A stretch of 64,000 nt of DNA from positions 1,242,028-1,306,027 of the forward strand of contig NZ_CP007203.1 in assembly GCF_000340565.2 (NCBI RefSeq), written 5' to 3'. The notes beneath the pieces were generated by a model. That model was given only the letters and a program-made list of their open reading frames with translations, did not search any database and was not told where the DNA came from. Shown one piece after another: positions 1-9,669 of this stretch. Position 1 is the first letter of the stretch, and the number at the start of each line of letters is the position of its first letter. The position numbers and the translations under genes were made by a program. This DNA is from Nodularia spumigena CCY9414. GTDB lineage: Bacteria > Cyanobacteriota > Cyanobacteriia > Cyanobacteriales > Nostocaceae.

Positions 1-1
1 G

Positions 2-1807
2 GATTTATCACCTCTTTGGATATCAATAAAAACTTCCTTGCTTGCTACATTTATCACATTTTTTTTAGGGATTTTGTCTGCTTACTGGATGTTAGGATAT
101 CGAGGTAAAGCCAAGTCATTAATTGAAGGAATATTTATCGCTCCTTTGATTTTACCGCCTACAGTTGTGGGATTTTTATTACTGCTATTTTTTGGCAGAA
201 ATGGTCCGGTAGGTAAACTCATGGAACCTTTCGATTTTAGCATTGTTTTTACTTGGTACGGTGCAGCGATCGCCGCCACAGTGGTAGCATTTCCTATCAT
301 GTATAAAACCGCCTTGGGAGCTTTTGAACAAATTGATGGTAATCTTTTACGCGTAGCCAGAACCCTTGGTGCATCTGAATCAAGCATCTTTTGGCGCATC
401 AGTTTACCCCTAGCATTTCCCGGAATTGTTGCCGCCACAAGTTTAGCTTTTGCGCGGGCTTTGGGTGAATTTGGAGCCACCTTAATGTTAGCTGGTAATA
501 TTCCCGGAGAAACTCAAAATATCCCGATGGCAATTTATTTTGCTGTGGAAGCTGGTGCAATGAATGAAGCTTGGTTTTGGGCGATCGCCATCATGAGTAT
601 TTCTTTATCTGGGATTATTGCAGTTAACCTTTGGCAAGAAAACCGGGGGAAACACAAACAACAAACTTCCCCATTACCCCAAGGAATGAGAAATCAAGAA
701 TACCAGATATGTCAAACCAGTCAGAAACCAGATTTATCAGGATTATTTGTTGATATTAAAAAACAACTTTCAGGCTTTAGATTGCAAGTATGTTTTAATG
801 GCGATAGTAATACCTTGGGATTTTTGGGAGGTTCCGGGGCTGGTAAAAGTATGATTTTGCGCTGCATTGCAGGCATCGAAACACCCACAAAAGGACGTAT
901 TGTTTTAAATGGGCGAGTGTTATTTGATTCTGAAAAAAGAATTAATTTGCCTTCGCGCGATCGCCGCATTGGATTTTTAATGCAGAATTACGCACTATTC
1001 CCGCACATGACTGTAATGCAAAATATCGCCTTTGGCTTACCTAAAGGCTTATCCACATTAGCGATTAAGGAACAAGTACAGGCGCAACTATTAGCAGTAC
1101 AGTTAGAGGGATTAGAAAATCGCTATCCACATCAACTTTCAGGAGGACAGCAACAACGGGTAGCCTTAGCCAGAGCTTTAGCAATCAAACCAGAAGCATT
1201 ACTATTAGATGAACCCTTTTCAGCCCTAGATACATATCTGCGTTATCAATTACAAGAGCAATTAAGTGAAACCCTCAGCACATATCCAGGCGTAACACTA
1301 TTTGTTACCCACAATTTAGAAGAAGCTTATGAAATTTGTCAACAATTATTAGTAGTTTCCCAAGGACAAATTATTGCTAACGATGATAAACAAAACATAT
1401 TCGCACATCCCAATAATTACACAGTCGCCCAGTTAACAGGTTGCAAAAACTTTTCCCCAGTCACAGTAGTATCTGCTAATCAAGTCCAAGCTTTAGATTG
1501 GGACTGCACCTTAAAAGTGATGGAACCTTTACCCCAGTCACCAGCTTATATAGGCATTCGCGCCCATCATATCACCTTTACAAGCGACCCCAACGCAGAG
1601 AATACCTTTCCCTGTTGGTTAGTAAGGACAAGGGAAACACCGCACCGGATGACGCTGTATTTACGACTGCACAATTCATTGAATAACAATCATGATTATC
1701 ACCTACAAGCCGAAGTATTTAAAGAAAAATGGCTGAATATCAAAGACAAACCTTTCCCCTGGTATGTGCGTTTAGATATAATAAAACTCTTTTTAATGCC
1801 AGAGTAG
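2..1807 (+). CDS. modB: Fused molybdate ABC transporter permease/ATP-binding protein ModBC (5' end outside window)
   Basis: Membrane permease and ATPase of a molybdate importer in one chain. The first ~210 visible residues are hydrophobic, with an EAA-type loop (RVARTLGASESSIFWRISLP) and the ModB-like stretch EFGATLMLAGNIPGETQNIP. The second half is an ABC ATPase: Walker A GGSGAGKS, signature LSGGQQQR, Walker B ALLLDEPF, and then a TOBE-like C-terminus. The reading frame stays open from base 2 through a TTG at 38, and the residues before it (DLSPLWISIKTS) look like normal ModB, so the true start lies upstream of the window. ModB-ModC fusions are known in cyanobacteria; a separate modA would be expected just upstream. 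The XRE/PBP-like regulator at 3948 may control it (inference). Confidence 0.9.
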   Translation, partial: DLSPLWISIKTSLLATFITFFLGILSAYWMLGYRGKAKSLIEGIFIAPLILPPTVVGFLLLLFFGRNGPVGKLMEPFDFSIVFTWYGAAIAATVVAFPIMYKTALGAFEQIDGNLLRVARTLGASESSIFWRISLPLAFPGIVAATSLAFARALGEFGATLMLAGNIPGETQNIPMAIYFAVEAGAMNEAWFWAIAIMSISLSGIIAVNLWQENRGKHKQQTSPLPQGMRNQEYQICQTSQKPDLSGLFVDIKKQLSGFRLQVCFNGDSNTLGFLGGSGAGKSMILRCIAGIETPTKGRIVLNGRVLFDSEKRINLPSRDRRIGFLMQNYALFPHMTVMQNIAFGLPKGLSTLAIKEQVQAQLLAVQLEGLENRYPHQLSGGQQQRVALARALAIKPEALLLDEPFSALDTYLRYQLQEQLSETLSTYPGVTLFVTHNLEEAYEICQQLLVVSQGQIIANDDKQNIFAHPNNYTVAQLTGCKNFSPVTVVSANQVQALDWDCTLKVMEPLPQSPAYIGIRAHHITFTSDPNAENTFPCWLVRTRETPHRMTLYLRLHNSLNNNHDYHLQAEVFKEKWLNIKDKPFPWYVRLDIIKLFLMPE

Positions 1808-1970
1808 AAGATTTGCGGCTTTGCTGAATCAGAATATGAAAGGCCAAAATTGCACTTTTTTAACTCTTCTTCTTTGCGCCTCTGCGCCTTTGCGTGTTAG
1901 CGAAGCGGGGCGTAGCCCACCAAATTCATATTTTAAATCAGCACGCCGTATTTTAATGTGATTATCTTCA

Positions 1971-2789
1971 CTATTTGAACACTAGAATTTCATAACTAAT
2001 CAGGTCGAATAAACTAAAATATTCCAAGCCTGTAGCTGTAATCCAATCACCGAAACTCTTAACAATTAACTTGTTGATTACTGGGTAGGTAGGCTGAACA
2101 TTTTTATTGATATTAACTACTTTTTCCAGTTAAAATCCTGTGTTTTTGGCAATCTCTTGATAATCTCGCAAAGTGATAAAATTTATCTTTTGCGTTGCTT
2201 TTGAGCCATAGGTATCAGTGATGAGACGATTTAATACTTGTTTTTCTAAATTTTGCCACAGACGGTTGATTTTATCGTTAATCAGAAAATCTACGATTAT
2301 TAATTTACCCCCTGGCTTCAATTGGTTTCTCACTTCTTTAAAGAATATTTTTCTACTAGGAAAAGCAAAAATACATTCCAAAGCGATCGCATAATCAAAT
2401 AAATGGGTAAAATCTGGTAAATCACAAGCATCAGCACAAACAAAATTTATCCGATTATCATTTTGAGGCTGAATAGTTTCGCTAGCTCTGATTACCTGCG
2501 CCTCATCAATATTTACTCCCACTAAATTTAGTTGAGAAAATTGATTATTTAACATACTGATTGTGCCACCAAAACCACAACCGGCATCTAAAATATGATC
2601 ACCATGATTAATCTCGCTGACTTGAATCACTTTTTGAGAGAGATTATTAGCAGCTAGAGCAAAATCTAATAAAGTACCCTTAGCCTGAGAAGGATCTTCC
2701 CAGTAACCCCAATGAATATGTTGACCAAATGCTGTTTCTAGTTGATTATCTTCTGCAAATTTATCAATGAGAGTATCAAAATAGCCCAC
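1971..2789 (-). pseudogene. SAM-dependent methyltransferase gene interrupted by one in-frame stop
   Basis: Class I methyltransferase: motif I ILDAGCGFGG lies near residue 68, followed by VGVNIDEAQV and a CADACDLPDF segment. The open part (2130-2789) gives 219 residues ending KNTGF, short for this small-molecule methyltransferase group. Past the TAA at 2130-2132 the same frame runs on for 52 codons to a TAG at 1971-1973, reading LEKVVNINKNVQPTYPV and ending ISYEILVFK, a typical C-terminal strand for the family. One base change (for example AAA to TAA) explains the break. The gene may be a recent pseudogene, may make a shortened protein, or the stop may be a sequencing error. Its substrate cannot be told from sequence. 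Confidence 0.8.
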
Positions 2790-2940
2790 GAGTTGCTCAC
2801 CTAAATTTTATATTTTAGAATCAAAGTATACTATATTTAGGCAGCATTTAAGTATTTGTCCGGTTTCATCTCCACTCCCGGACTATATCCTGTTCGCGGA
2901 AAGACTGATGATTAATCACTGACTCCCGCAAACAGTTACA

Positions 2941-3798
2941 CTAATTCTGAGCTAACCAATTCTCCAAATCAGACACACTGGTAAAATCCAGTAAAGCTTC
3001 ACCCAGATTTTCTAATTGTTCTAAAGATAAAGTTTGCAGTTGTTCGCGGATGTTAGATGATAATTCTCCCACCTTGCGAGCAAGTTGACGTAAAACGAGA
3101 GTTCGTTCTCGCTGTTCCCCTTCTAGTCGTCCTCGCTGTTCCCCTTTCTTTTCGCCTCGTTGTTCCCCTTCTTCGAGAATTTCCTGATAAATGACTGACT
3201 CTCGCATCATACCCTCCCGAAACAATGTTCTAATCAAATCCTTTCTAAATTTTAACCCGGCTAAGATTTGCGTATAGGCAGAAATTTCCGGTCGCTGTGT
3301 TGTTTCTAATTGGTTAACTCGTTGCACAATTTGTTCTAGCAACACTTGGGGTTGATTACTGGCTGCTAATGATGCTAATGGTAACAAGGCTGCATTCTCT
3401 AGAAATGGTTCCGGGTTTTCTTCCCACATCTTAATTACACGATATTCGTGACGGGTATTTTCTACCTCAAAGGCGTTAGGAATTTCAGTGTTATCTTTGG
3501 GAGGTAATAATAAAACTACTACTTGGGTAATTGGTAATCGATACAACCGATATAACCGCACCCAATAATCGAGCATTCGCAAAGGTAGGGGTGGTGTGGA
3601 TTCGATTTTGGTTTGAAATTCTAAGTGTAAAATTCTACCTTCAATCTGTAACAAAGTGACATAATCAGCACGGATGGGTTCAATGCTTAATTCGGTTTTG
3701 AGGACTGTCACATCTGTTTGTGGTGTTCCTAGCACCCAAGTGGCGAATTGTTGGGGATATTTTTCCGAAAGCAGTTTGCAAAGATTGTCAAAGGACAT
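2941..3798 (-). CDS. Rpn family PD-(D/E)XK nuclease / DUF4351 protein
   Basis: A 285-residue member of the Rpn (recombination-promoting nuclease / putative transposase) group that is very abundant in cyanobacteria. The N-terminal part carries the PD-(D/E)XK-like core (RADYVTLLQIEGRILHLEFQTK, with the D and the E-Q-K signature near residues 44-63). A charged GEQRGEKKGEQRG linker follows at about 210-230. The C-terminal ~60 residues (QLARKVGELSSNIREQLQTL, ending LENWLAQN) match DUF4351. Known Rpn proteins cut DNA and promote RecA-independent recombination; DNA cleavage here is inferred. It stands alone between the broken methyltransferase gene and a divergent regulator. A relic of a related gene lies at 40776. 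Confidence 0.8.
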   Translation of the reverse strand: MSFDNLCKLLSEKYPQQFATWVLGTPQTDVTVLKTELSIEPIRADYVTLLQIEGRILHLEFQTKIESTPPLPLRMLDYWVRLYRLYRLPITQVVVLLLPPKDNTEIPNAFEVENTRHEYRVIKMWEENPEPFLENAALLPLASLAASNQPQVLLEQIVQRVNQLETTQRPEISAYTQILAGLKFRKDLIRTLFREGMMRESVIYQEILEEGEQRGEKKGEQRGRLEGEQRERTLVLRQLARKVGELSSNIREQLQTLSLEQLENLGEALLDFTSVSDLENWLAQN

Positions 3799-3947
3799 TA
3801 ATCATATATGATGATAGTTGACTTAATCTAATTTTAAGGCTTGGTGGTCAAGAATCTGGCACAAGCGATCGCATCAAATAGAACAATAATCACCATTTCA
3901 CGGTATTTTAAAGGAAGACGAAACCACAAACACTGAAGACTTAACCA

Positions 3948-5087
3948 GTGGTAAAACAGGACGAACTTCGCAACAAATTAAAACAAACCAGAATCCGCTT
4001 GGGTATGAGTCAGCAAGACTTGGCTAACTTGGCTAATGTTACCCGACAAACTATTAGCGGTGTCGAGTCGGGACAATATGCACCATCCACTACTATAGCC
4101 CTACGGTTGGCAAAAGCCTTGGGTTGTCAAGTGGAAGATTTATTTTGGTTAGAGCAGGATTTACCAGAAATAGCAGCCACACCAGCCTATAATGTGCCAT
4201 TAGGTCAGCGTCTGCGGCTGATTTTGGCTCAAGTGGGTAATCAATGGATTGCTCATCCTTTAATTGGGCAAAATGCTTTTCGTACAGAAATGATACCAGC
4301 TGATGGCGAAGGCGATCGCCTACCCGGTACAAAGACAATGGTCGTCAAGTTACTAGATGACCCCGGAAATTTACATCAAACAGTCATTTTGGCAGGTTGT
4401 GCGCCGGCTTTATCCTTATGGGCGCGGGCTGCTGAACGTTGGCATCCTAACCTCAGAGTACACTGGACATTAGATAACAGTATGACCGCATTGCATCGAC
4501 TGCGCCGGGGAGAAGTTCACTTTGCAGGGATGCATCTATATGATCCCCACACTGGAGAATATAATACTCCCTTTGTGCGTTCAGTTCTCAAAGATACGGC
4601 GGTTGTATTAATTAACCTCGGCGTTTGGGAAGAGGGAATGCTCACTCAGCCAAATAACCCTCTAGGATTGAAAACTATTGCAGACTTAGCCCAAACAGGT
4701 GTCACCATTGTTAACCGTGAAACAGGTTCAGGGAGTCGCCAAGTATTAGAGCGATCGCTCCAAGATGCAAGTATACCATTTACCGCCGTCAAAGGATTTG
4801 AGCAAATTGTCAACGGACATTTAGAAGTCGCCCAAGCAGTCGCCACCGGCCGAGTTACATCTGGTATCAGCACAGCATCTGTAGCCACCGCCTTCGGCTT
4901 AGGATTCATCCCCTTACAACAATCACGATATGATTTAGCAGTTCTCAAATCATACTTAGATGAAGCTCCCGTACAAAAATTACTCGGCACATTAGGACAT
5001 CGGCGCGTACTCTCACAGCTAGAAGCCATCGGCGGTTATAATACCAGTCAAACGGGGGAAGTAGTCGCCACAATTGAGCCTCAATAA
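3948..5087 (+). CDS. XRE-family regulator with C-terminal periplasmic-binding-protein-like domain
   Basis: The N-terminal ~65 residues form an XRE/Cro helix-turn-helix (LGMSQQDLANLANVTRQTIS, then GQYAPS and LGCQVEDLFW). The remaining ~300 residues resemble the PBP-like domain often attached to ModE-type HTH or MoeA proteins (ETGSGSRQVLERSL, then VATGRVTSGISTASVATAFG). Such proteins are thought to sense molybdate or a molybdopterin-related ligand. The nearby modBC gene makes a molybdenum-responsive role plausible, but that is inference. The start is a GTG at 3948; no ATG fits the HTH start better. It is transcribed away from the Rpn gene, with a 149-bp gap between them. Confidence 0.8.
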   Translation: MVKQDELRNKLKQTRIRLGMSQQDLANLANVTRQTISGVESGQYAPSTTIALRLAKALGCQVEDLFWLEQDLPEIAATPAYNVPLGQRLRLILAQVGNQWIAHPLIGQNAFRTEMIPADGEGDRLPGTKTMVVKLLDDPGNLHQTVILAGCAPALSLWARAAERWHPNLRVHWTLDNSMTALHRLRRGEVHFAGMHLYDPHTGEYNTPFVRSVLKDTAVVLINLGVWEEGMLTQPNNPLGLKTIADLAQTGVTIVNRETGSGSRQVLERSLQDASIPFTAVKGFEQIVNGHLEVAQAVATGRVTSGISTASVATAFGLGFIPLQQSRYDLAVLKSYLDEAPVQKLLGTLGHRRVLSQLEAIGGYNTSQTGEVVATIEPQ

Positions 5088-5233
5088 TTCGGAATTTCTC
5101 AGTAGGTAAGCACCGAAAAACCAAACTACATTACGAAAGGTAAACACGCCGGAAATCTTTACCAATGACCAATGACAAAGGACAAATGACGACCCCCACC
5201 AGTTAACTTTATTTCCGCCCACTTACTTAATTT

Positions 5234-5941
5234 TTAATTTTTAATGGGTTCTCCAAATAATTCTGGTAATAATTCCCTGGTTTCTTCCAGAGAGTCCAAC
5301 ACACGATAAGCCAAACGTCTAATTTCCGCAGATGGCTGTTCGATATCAGGAACCATAATCGGACACATCCCCGCCTGAAAAGCAGCTTCCACCCCCACAA
5401 ATGAATCTTCAAAAACCACACACTGCACAGGCTCAACATTCAGCCTGCGACTAACTTCCAGAAAAATATCTGGTGCTGGTTTGCCCTCAGCAACATCTGC
5501 ACTCGTCACAATTGTGGTAAAGTATTGATTAATACCAGCATTTTTTAACCGTCGCATCGCTCTAGTGTGAGCCGTCCCCGTAGCTAATGCAATCACCACA
5601 CCCAAGTCACTAAGTGTATAAAGCAAATCTAACACCCCTGGCTTCATTGGTAAACCTTCTCGCAATTCTCGCTCATCACCAATTTCGATGCGTTGGACTG
5701 TCACAGACTCAAAAGGTAGACTGTCCCCGTAGATTTTCTTGAGTAATTTTTCCCGCCATGTCAAATCTCGCCCGACAAACTGCATATATAAATCGTCGTT
5801 CATGATATAGCCATGATCTTTGAGAGCCTGTTTCCAAGCCCATCGCGCAATACTTTCCGTATCAAAAAGTAGACCATCCATATCAAAAATTACGGCTCGG
5901 TAACTTGATAACACATTCAACGCCTTGATGTTTGTTAACAT
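5234..5941 (-). CDS. HAD-superfamily hydrolase, beta-phosphoglucomutase-like subfamily
   Basis: A 235-residue soluble HAD-IA phosphatase. Motif I is FDMDGLLFDTE (nucleophile and acid aspartates near residues 20-22), motif II is ALATGTA, motif III has the lysine in EGKPAPDIF, and motif IV is VVFEDSFVGVEAA. The alpha-helical cap between motifs I and II is of the size seen in phosphoglycolate phosphatase and beta-phosphoglucomutase relatives. Substrates are probably small sugar or glycolate phosphates, but the sequence does not decide which. The gene is alone; the long AT-rich region at 5942-6980 lies upstream and repeats of the type ATGACCAATGAC lie just downstream. Confidence 0.85.
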   Translation of the reverse strand: MLTNIKALNVLSSYRAVIFDMDGLLFDTESIARWAWKQALKDHGYIMNDDLYMQFVGRDLTWREKLLKKIYGDSLPFESVTVQRIEIGDERELREGLPMKPGVLDLLYTLSDLGVVIALATGTAHTRAMRRLKNAGINQYFTTIVTSADVAEGKPAPDIFLEVSRRLNVEPVQCVVFEDSFVGVEAAFQAGMCPIMVPDIEQPSAEIRRLAYRVLDSLEETRELLPELFGEPIKN

Positions 5942-6350
5942 TTAACTATTTAACTATGTTTCTACCGACGAATAAACAGGGTTTATGCTTAAGGTAAAAA
6001 TAAAATATAAAAAATATTCTCAAATTGCTGTGCGTCAAGGATTTTGTTGATATACTTGTTATATAATTCAAGAACAAAGACTTTTTTCAGTCTCTTGTCT
6101 AAATTTTTGCCTGATCATAGCTGGTCAACAGTATAAGGTATTTTGTATACCTTAATACAATTTATCCTAGAAAGCAAAACTAAAAATGCAGATGAGTTTG
6201 CTCTTTGCAATTGCAGTTTTGTTGTTATTTAGCAAAACTAGAAAATAGCAGGCTAAGGGTCTTAGATATAATCTAGCCTAGCCAAGAATTTACGGGAACC
6301 TCTTGGGCTTTATTTAAGTCCCATTATTGCAGTATATGTCGTTTAGACAT

Positions 6351-6370
6351 GACTCAATATATATTGAGTC
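6351..6370. repeat. Perfect 20-bp palindrome
   Basis: GACTCAATATATATTGAGTC reads the same on both strands. It could be a dimeric regulator site or a cruciform-prone sequence. It lies 250 bp upstream of the small frame at 6620. No known operator was recognised. Confidence 0.7.
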
Positions 6371-6619
6371 TACTTAAGCTATTAGTCAGAAAATTTATTT
6401 CTAGGCGGTTTCAATAGCTGTATTAGTTGATCTGAAAAGAGATATCATAACAATCTCTTGATATTGATATTTGCGTAATTTCAGCAATAATGCCTGATTA
6501 ATGGCGTTGATCAACCAGGAATGTAATTTCCTAAAAATACTTTTTAACTAAATTTGTCAAGCAGCAAAAATTAGTTAAATCTATACACACTATTCGTTCA
6601 TTTGATTGGAGGACTTTTA

Positions 6620-6742
6620 ATGATTTTACACTACCTTAATATGACATCGATATTAGTTAAAAATGCTAGTTTATTAGTTTGGATGTCACCTTTTATGACA
6701 GGATTGATTGAATCCTTCCAGACAATATACAATAGTTTATGA
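6620..6742 (+). CDS. Possible small hydrophobic peptide, 40 residues
   Basis: ATG preceded at a seven-base spacing by GGAGG (6608-6612), one of the better ribosome binding sites in the window. The peptide starts MILHYLNMTSILVKNASLLV, continues WMSPFMTGLIESFQ and ends NSL. It has one weakly hydrophobic central stretch and no recognisable family. It sits in an otherwise gene-free kilobase. A good Shine-Dalgarno sequence before a short frame can occur by chance, so it is a candidate only. Confidence 0.35.
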   Translation: MILHYLNMTSILVKNASLLVWMSPFMTGLIESFQTIYNSL

Positions 6743-6753
6743 AACAGAGGCTC

Positions 6754-6796
6754 AGAGGATGTTTTAAAAGTCTTATTGTCGGTAGCAAAACATTCT
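6754..6796. repeat. Short inverted-repeat element, copy 1
   Basis: Arms AGAGGATGTTTT and AAAACATTCT enclose a centre with AAAAGTC and TCGGTAGC. The same design, with the same centre, occurs at 48216-48260. The two copies define a dispersed repeat of about 45 bp. Confidence 0.6.
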
Positions 6797-6797
6797 A

Positions 6798-6874
6798 GAT
6801 CCCCCTAAATCCCCCTTGAGAAGGGGGACTTTGATCACTGTTCCCCCCTTTTTAAGGCAGGGCTAGGGGGGATC
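6798..6874. repeat. GC-rich inverted repeat
   Basis: Arms GATCCCCCTA and TAGGGGGGATC enclose an inner hairpin (CCCCCTTGAGAAGGGGG). Similar CCCCCTTAATCCCCCC hairpins occur at 55586-55660. This type is common between cyanobacterial genes. Confidence 0.65.
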
Positions 6875-6920
6875 ATTAAGTGCCTAAAATCACAGCCAGA
6901 CACTTTTAAAAAAAGCTCTC

Positions 6921-6950
6921 AGATCCCGGACTTCTTTAAGTCGGGGATCT
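6921..6950 (-). terminator. Rho-independent terminator of glgX
   Basis: Read on the minus strand, AGATCCCCGACTT pairs with AAGTCCGGGATCT around an AAAG loop. Six bases later there is a run of eight T. It begins 31 bp past the glgX stop and fits an intrinsic terminator for that gene. Confidence 0.65.
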
Positions 6951-6980
6951 GTTGGGACTATATTACAAATTTATTACAAA

Positions 6981-9131
6981 TTACTCTTCATTCTCAAATA
7001 AAGCTCTACCCAAACGCTGTAAAACCACAAGCGATCGCCCTGCCACAGAAATTGGTTTATCATCGATGTAACGTTTACCACGTTGTACAAAGCGTGGCTT
7101 AGTTGTATCAATAATAGTCAGCCATTCCCAGTTCTGTAACCCTTTGGGAATCACAAACTCCAACATTTCATGGTGAGCATTAAAAAACCACAAAAAGGAA
7201 TCATCCATAATTCGTTCCCCCCGTGGCCCAGGAGTCGCTATTTCTTCACCATTCATAAAGATACCAATAGCCTTAGTAAAACCTTCATTCCACTGTTGTT
7301 CAGTCATCTGCTGACCATCGGGATTGAACCAACCAATATCATGTACCCCAGAACCGTGGATAGCTCTACCTTGGAACCACTTGCGTCTGCGAAAAACTGG
7401 ATGCTTGCGGCGAAAATCAATCAGCTGACGGGTAAAATCTAACAGCGCTTCATTTTCTTCTGGTAAATCCCAATCTAACCAGGAAACTTCATTATCTTGG
7501 CAATAAGCGTTATTGTTCCCGCCTTGACTCCGCCCCATTTCATCACCCATCACCAGCATCGGGACACCTTGGGAAAGCAGTAAAGTTGCGAGAAAGTTTC
7601 GCCGTTGCTGCTTCCGTAACTTGCTGATTACCGGGTCATTCGTTTCTCCTTCTACGCCACAATTCCAAGAGCGATTATGATTTTCCCCATCCCGACAGTC
7701 TTCCCCATTCGCCTCATTGTGCTTCTGGTTGTAACTAACTAAATCATTGAGAGTAAAACCATCGTGGGCTGTGATAAAGTTAATACTAGCGCTCGGATTG
7801 CGTCCGTTTAACTGATACAGGTCAGAACTACCCGTAAACCGATAAGCAAACTCTGCCAAACTACTATCTTCACCTCGCCAGAAGTCCCGCACAGTATCCC
7901 TATATCTACCATTCCATTCCGACCACAGCAAAGGAAATTCCCCCACTTGATAGCCACCTTCCCCTACATCCCAAGGTTCTGCAATCAATTTCACATCAGC
8001 TAAAACCGGGTCTTGGTGAATAATATCAAAGAAAGCAGCCAGCCTGTCAACTGCGAAAAGTTCCCGCGCCAAAGCCGAAGCCAAGTCAAACCGGAAACCA
8101 TCAACGTGCATTTCCAGCACCCAGTAACGCAGACTATCCATAATCAGTTTCAGCACCTGCGGATGGCGCACATTCAAAGAATTACCGCAACCGGTGAAGT
8201 CCATATAATAACGAGCGTTACCATCTACTAGGCGATAATAAGAGGTATTATCTATCCCTCGCAGAGATAAAGTCGGCCCTAAATTATTACCTTCCCCAGT
8301 GTGGTTGTAAACTACATCTAAAATCACCTCCATTCCGGCTTTGTGTAGTGCCTTCACCATCTCCTTAAACTCTTTTACCTGCTCGCCATGACCAGAATTA
8401 GCACTATAACCGTGGTAAGGAGCTAGATAGCAGATAGAGTCATAACCCCAGTAATTTCTCAGCCCTGTATCGACTAAATGTCGGGGATATGCGAGATAAT
8501 GATGCACAGGCATCAATTCCACAGCTGTCACACCCAAAGACTGGAGATGGGAAATACTGGCGAGATGAGCTAGTCCAGCATAGGTTCCTCGGAGTTTGGC
8601 GGGAATTGCTGGGTGCAGCTTGGTAAAACCTTTGACGTGGGTTTCATAAATTACCGTTTCGTGCCAAGGTGTTTGCAGCAGTTCATCTCCTTCCCAATCA
8701 AAGGACTCATCCACCACCACCGCTTTTGGTACGAGGTGCGCGTCATCCAGTTCCGAAAATCCCAAATCTGCTTGAGGATCATCCCAGGGATAGCCAAACA
8801 TTTCTTCCCCAAAACCGATTTCGCCGTCAAGTGCTTTGGCGTAGGGGTCTATCAGCAGCTTGTTGGGGTTAAAGCGATGCCCTTCCTGGGGGTTAAAGGG
8901 ACCGTGTACCCTAAATCCGTATCGCTGACCAGGGACGATAGAGGGGACGTAGCAATGCCAAGTAAAATTACTAATTTCTGTGAGAGTTAGTCTAGTTTCT
9001 CTGTCTTGCTGGTCAAACAGGCACAATTCAACCCCTGTGGCGTTTTCTGAAAATAGAGCAAAGTTAGTGCCTTTACCATCCCAAGTTGCTCCTAAAGGAT
9101 AGGGTTTACCAGGCCAGAGAGAGAGATACAT
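6981..9131 (-). CDS. glgX: Glycogen debranching enzyme GlgX (isoamylase type)
   Basis: A 716-residue alpha-1,6-glucosidase that removes branches from glycogen. An N-terminal CBM48-like domain ([20 protein letters not shown]) is followed by a GH13 barrel with all the usual regions: [13 protein letters not shown], the nucleophile region [12 protein letters not shown], the acid region [10 protein letters not shown] and [16 protein letters not shown]. Length and order match GlgX/TreX. It works in cytosolic glycogen breakdown with glycogen phosphorylase. The gene stands alone with its own terminator at 6921 and a 276-bp upstream gap. Confidence 0.97.
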   Translation of the reverse strand: MYLSLWPGKPYPLGATWDGKGTNFALFSENATGVELCLFDQQDRETRLTLTEISNFTWHCYVPSIVPGQRYGFRVHGPFNPQEGHRFNPNKLLIDPYAKALDGEIGFGEEMFGYPWDDPQADLGFSELDDAHLVPKAVVVDESFDWEGDELLQTPWHETVIYETHVKGFTKLHPAIPAKLRGTYAGLAHLASISHLQSLGVTAVELMPVHHYLAYPRHLVDTGLRNYWGYDSICYLAPYHGYSANSGHGEQVKEFKEMVKALHKAGMEVILDVVYNHTGEGNNLGPTLSLRGIDNTSYYRLVDGNARYYMDFTGCGNSLNVRHPQVLKLIMDSLRYWVLEMHVDGFRFDLASALARELFAVDRLAAFFDIIHQDPVLADVKLIAEPWDVGEGGYQVGEFPLLWSEWNGRYRDTVRDFWRGEDSSLAEFAYRFTGSSDLYQLNGRNPSASINFITAHDGFTLNDLVSYNQKHNEANGEDCRDGENHNRSWNCGVEGETNDPVISKLRKQQRRNFLATLLLSQGVPMLVMGDEMGRSQGGNNNAYCQDNEVSWLDWDLPEENEALLDFTRQLIDFRRKHPVFRRRKWFQGRAIHGSGVHDIGWFNPDGQQMTEQQWNEGFTKAIGIFMNGEEIATPGPRGERIMDDSFLWFFNAHHEMLEFVIPKGLQNWEWLTIIDTTKPRFVQRGKRYIDDKPISVAGRSLVVLQRLGRALFENEE

Positions 9132-9407
9132 ATCGTCAATTTTTCCTTATGGAATCAATACACCTACTTCAGTATTAGAATAAGTCCGGAACTATTGCAA
9201 ACACCGATAGCCTCCAATCTCCTAATTATTCCATTCGTCGCGGATATTTCTTTGGTTAACTTTAAATTAGGAAACCTGATTTTATTTTAAATCATAAAAC
9301 TAATCTAAATAAACTCGTAAACAGGTTTTTACGTAACAAGGTTTACGGTATTTAGACCCATTAATCCCCTATGAGTATATCAAGTCGTAATAGATCATAT
9401 TTAGGCG

Positions 9408-9596
9408 ATGATTTTGAATAAGGATTTGTTAGCTTTTATAGCTAGTATATTTTTTAGTGTTTTCATGATAATTTTAATTAAAAGCCTGAATTTGCCTACC
9501 TTTGTTACTTTGAGTATTGCTATTTATACAAGTTACACTTTAATGTTTTTTGTAACATTACATAATTATCTTTCTAAATACAAAAAAATTAAATAA
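9408..9596 (+). CDS. Possible small membrane protein, 62 residues
   Basis: The peptide has two predicted membrane-spanning stretches (LLAFIASIFFSVFMIILI and FVTLSIAIYTSYTLMFFV), a short loop with SLNLPT between them and a basic C-terminus YKKIK. No clear ribosome binding site precedes the ATG (only TTTAGGCG) and no family was recognised. It sits 73 bp before the alpha/beta hydrolase gene on the same strand. The coherent two-helix pattern supports a real gene, but AT-rich sequence readily encodes hydrophobic residues. Confidence 0.4.
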   Translation: MILNKDLLAFIASIFFSVFMIILIKSLNLPTFVTLSIAIYTSYTLMFFVTLHNYLSKYKKIK

Positions 9597-9669
9597 ACTT
9601 GTTCCCCCTCCTGACTATATTTGTGGGTCAATCCAAAATCCAAAATCTAAAATCCAAAATTGTATAACG

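Larger units (their letters stand above)
5942..6980. other. Intergenic region of about 1 kb with small repeats
   Basis: No long open frame. It holds an inverted repeat near 6131-6158 (AAGGTAT / ATACCTT arms), a perfect 20-bp palindrome at 6351-6370, a possible 40-codon gene at 6620-6742, an inverted repeat at 6754-6796 related to one at 48216, a GC-rich inverted repeat at 6798-6874, and the glgX terminator at 6921-6950. The rest is AT-rich and looks like promoter space for the HAD gene on the minus strand. Confidence 0.6.

Noticed and set aside
82..480. 132-codon frame on the minus strand inside modBC
   Set aside because: Mirror of a well-identified gene; no protein-like pattern or ribosome site.
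8613..8990. 125-codon plus-strand frame inside glgX
   Set aside because: Antisense to conserved GH13 sequence, so a coding shadow.
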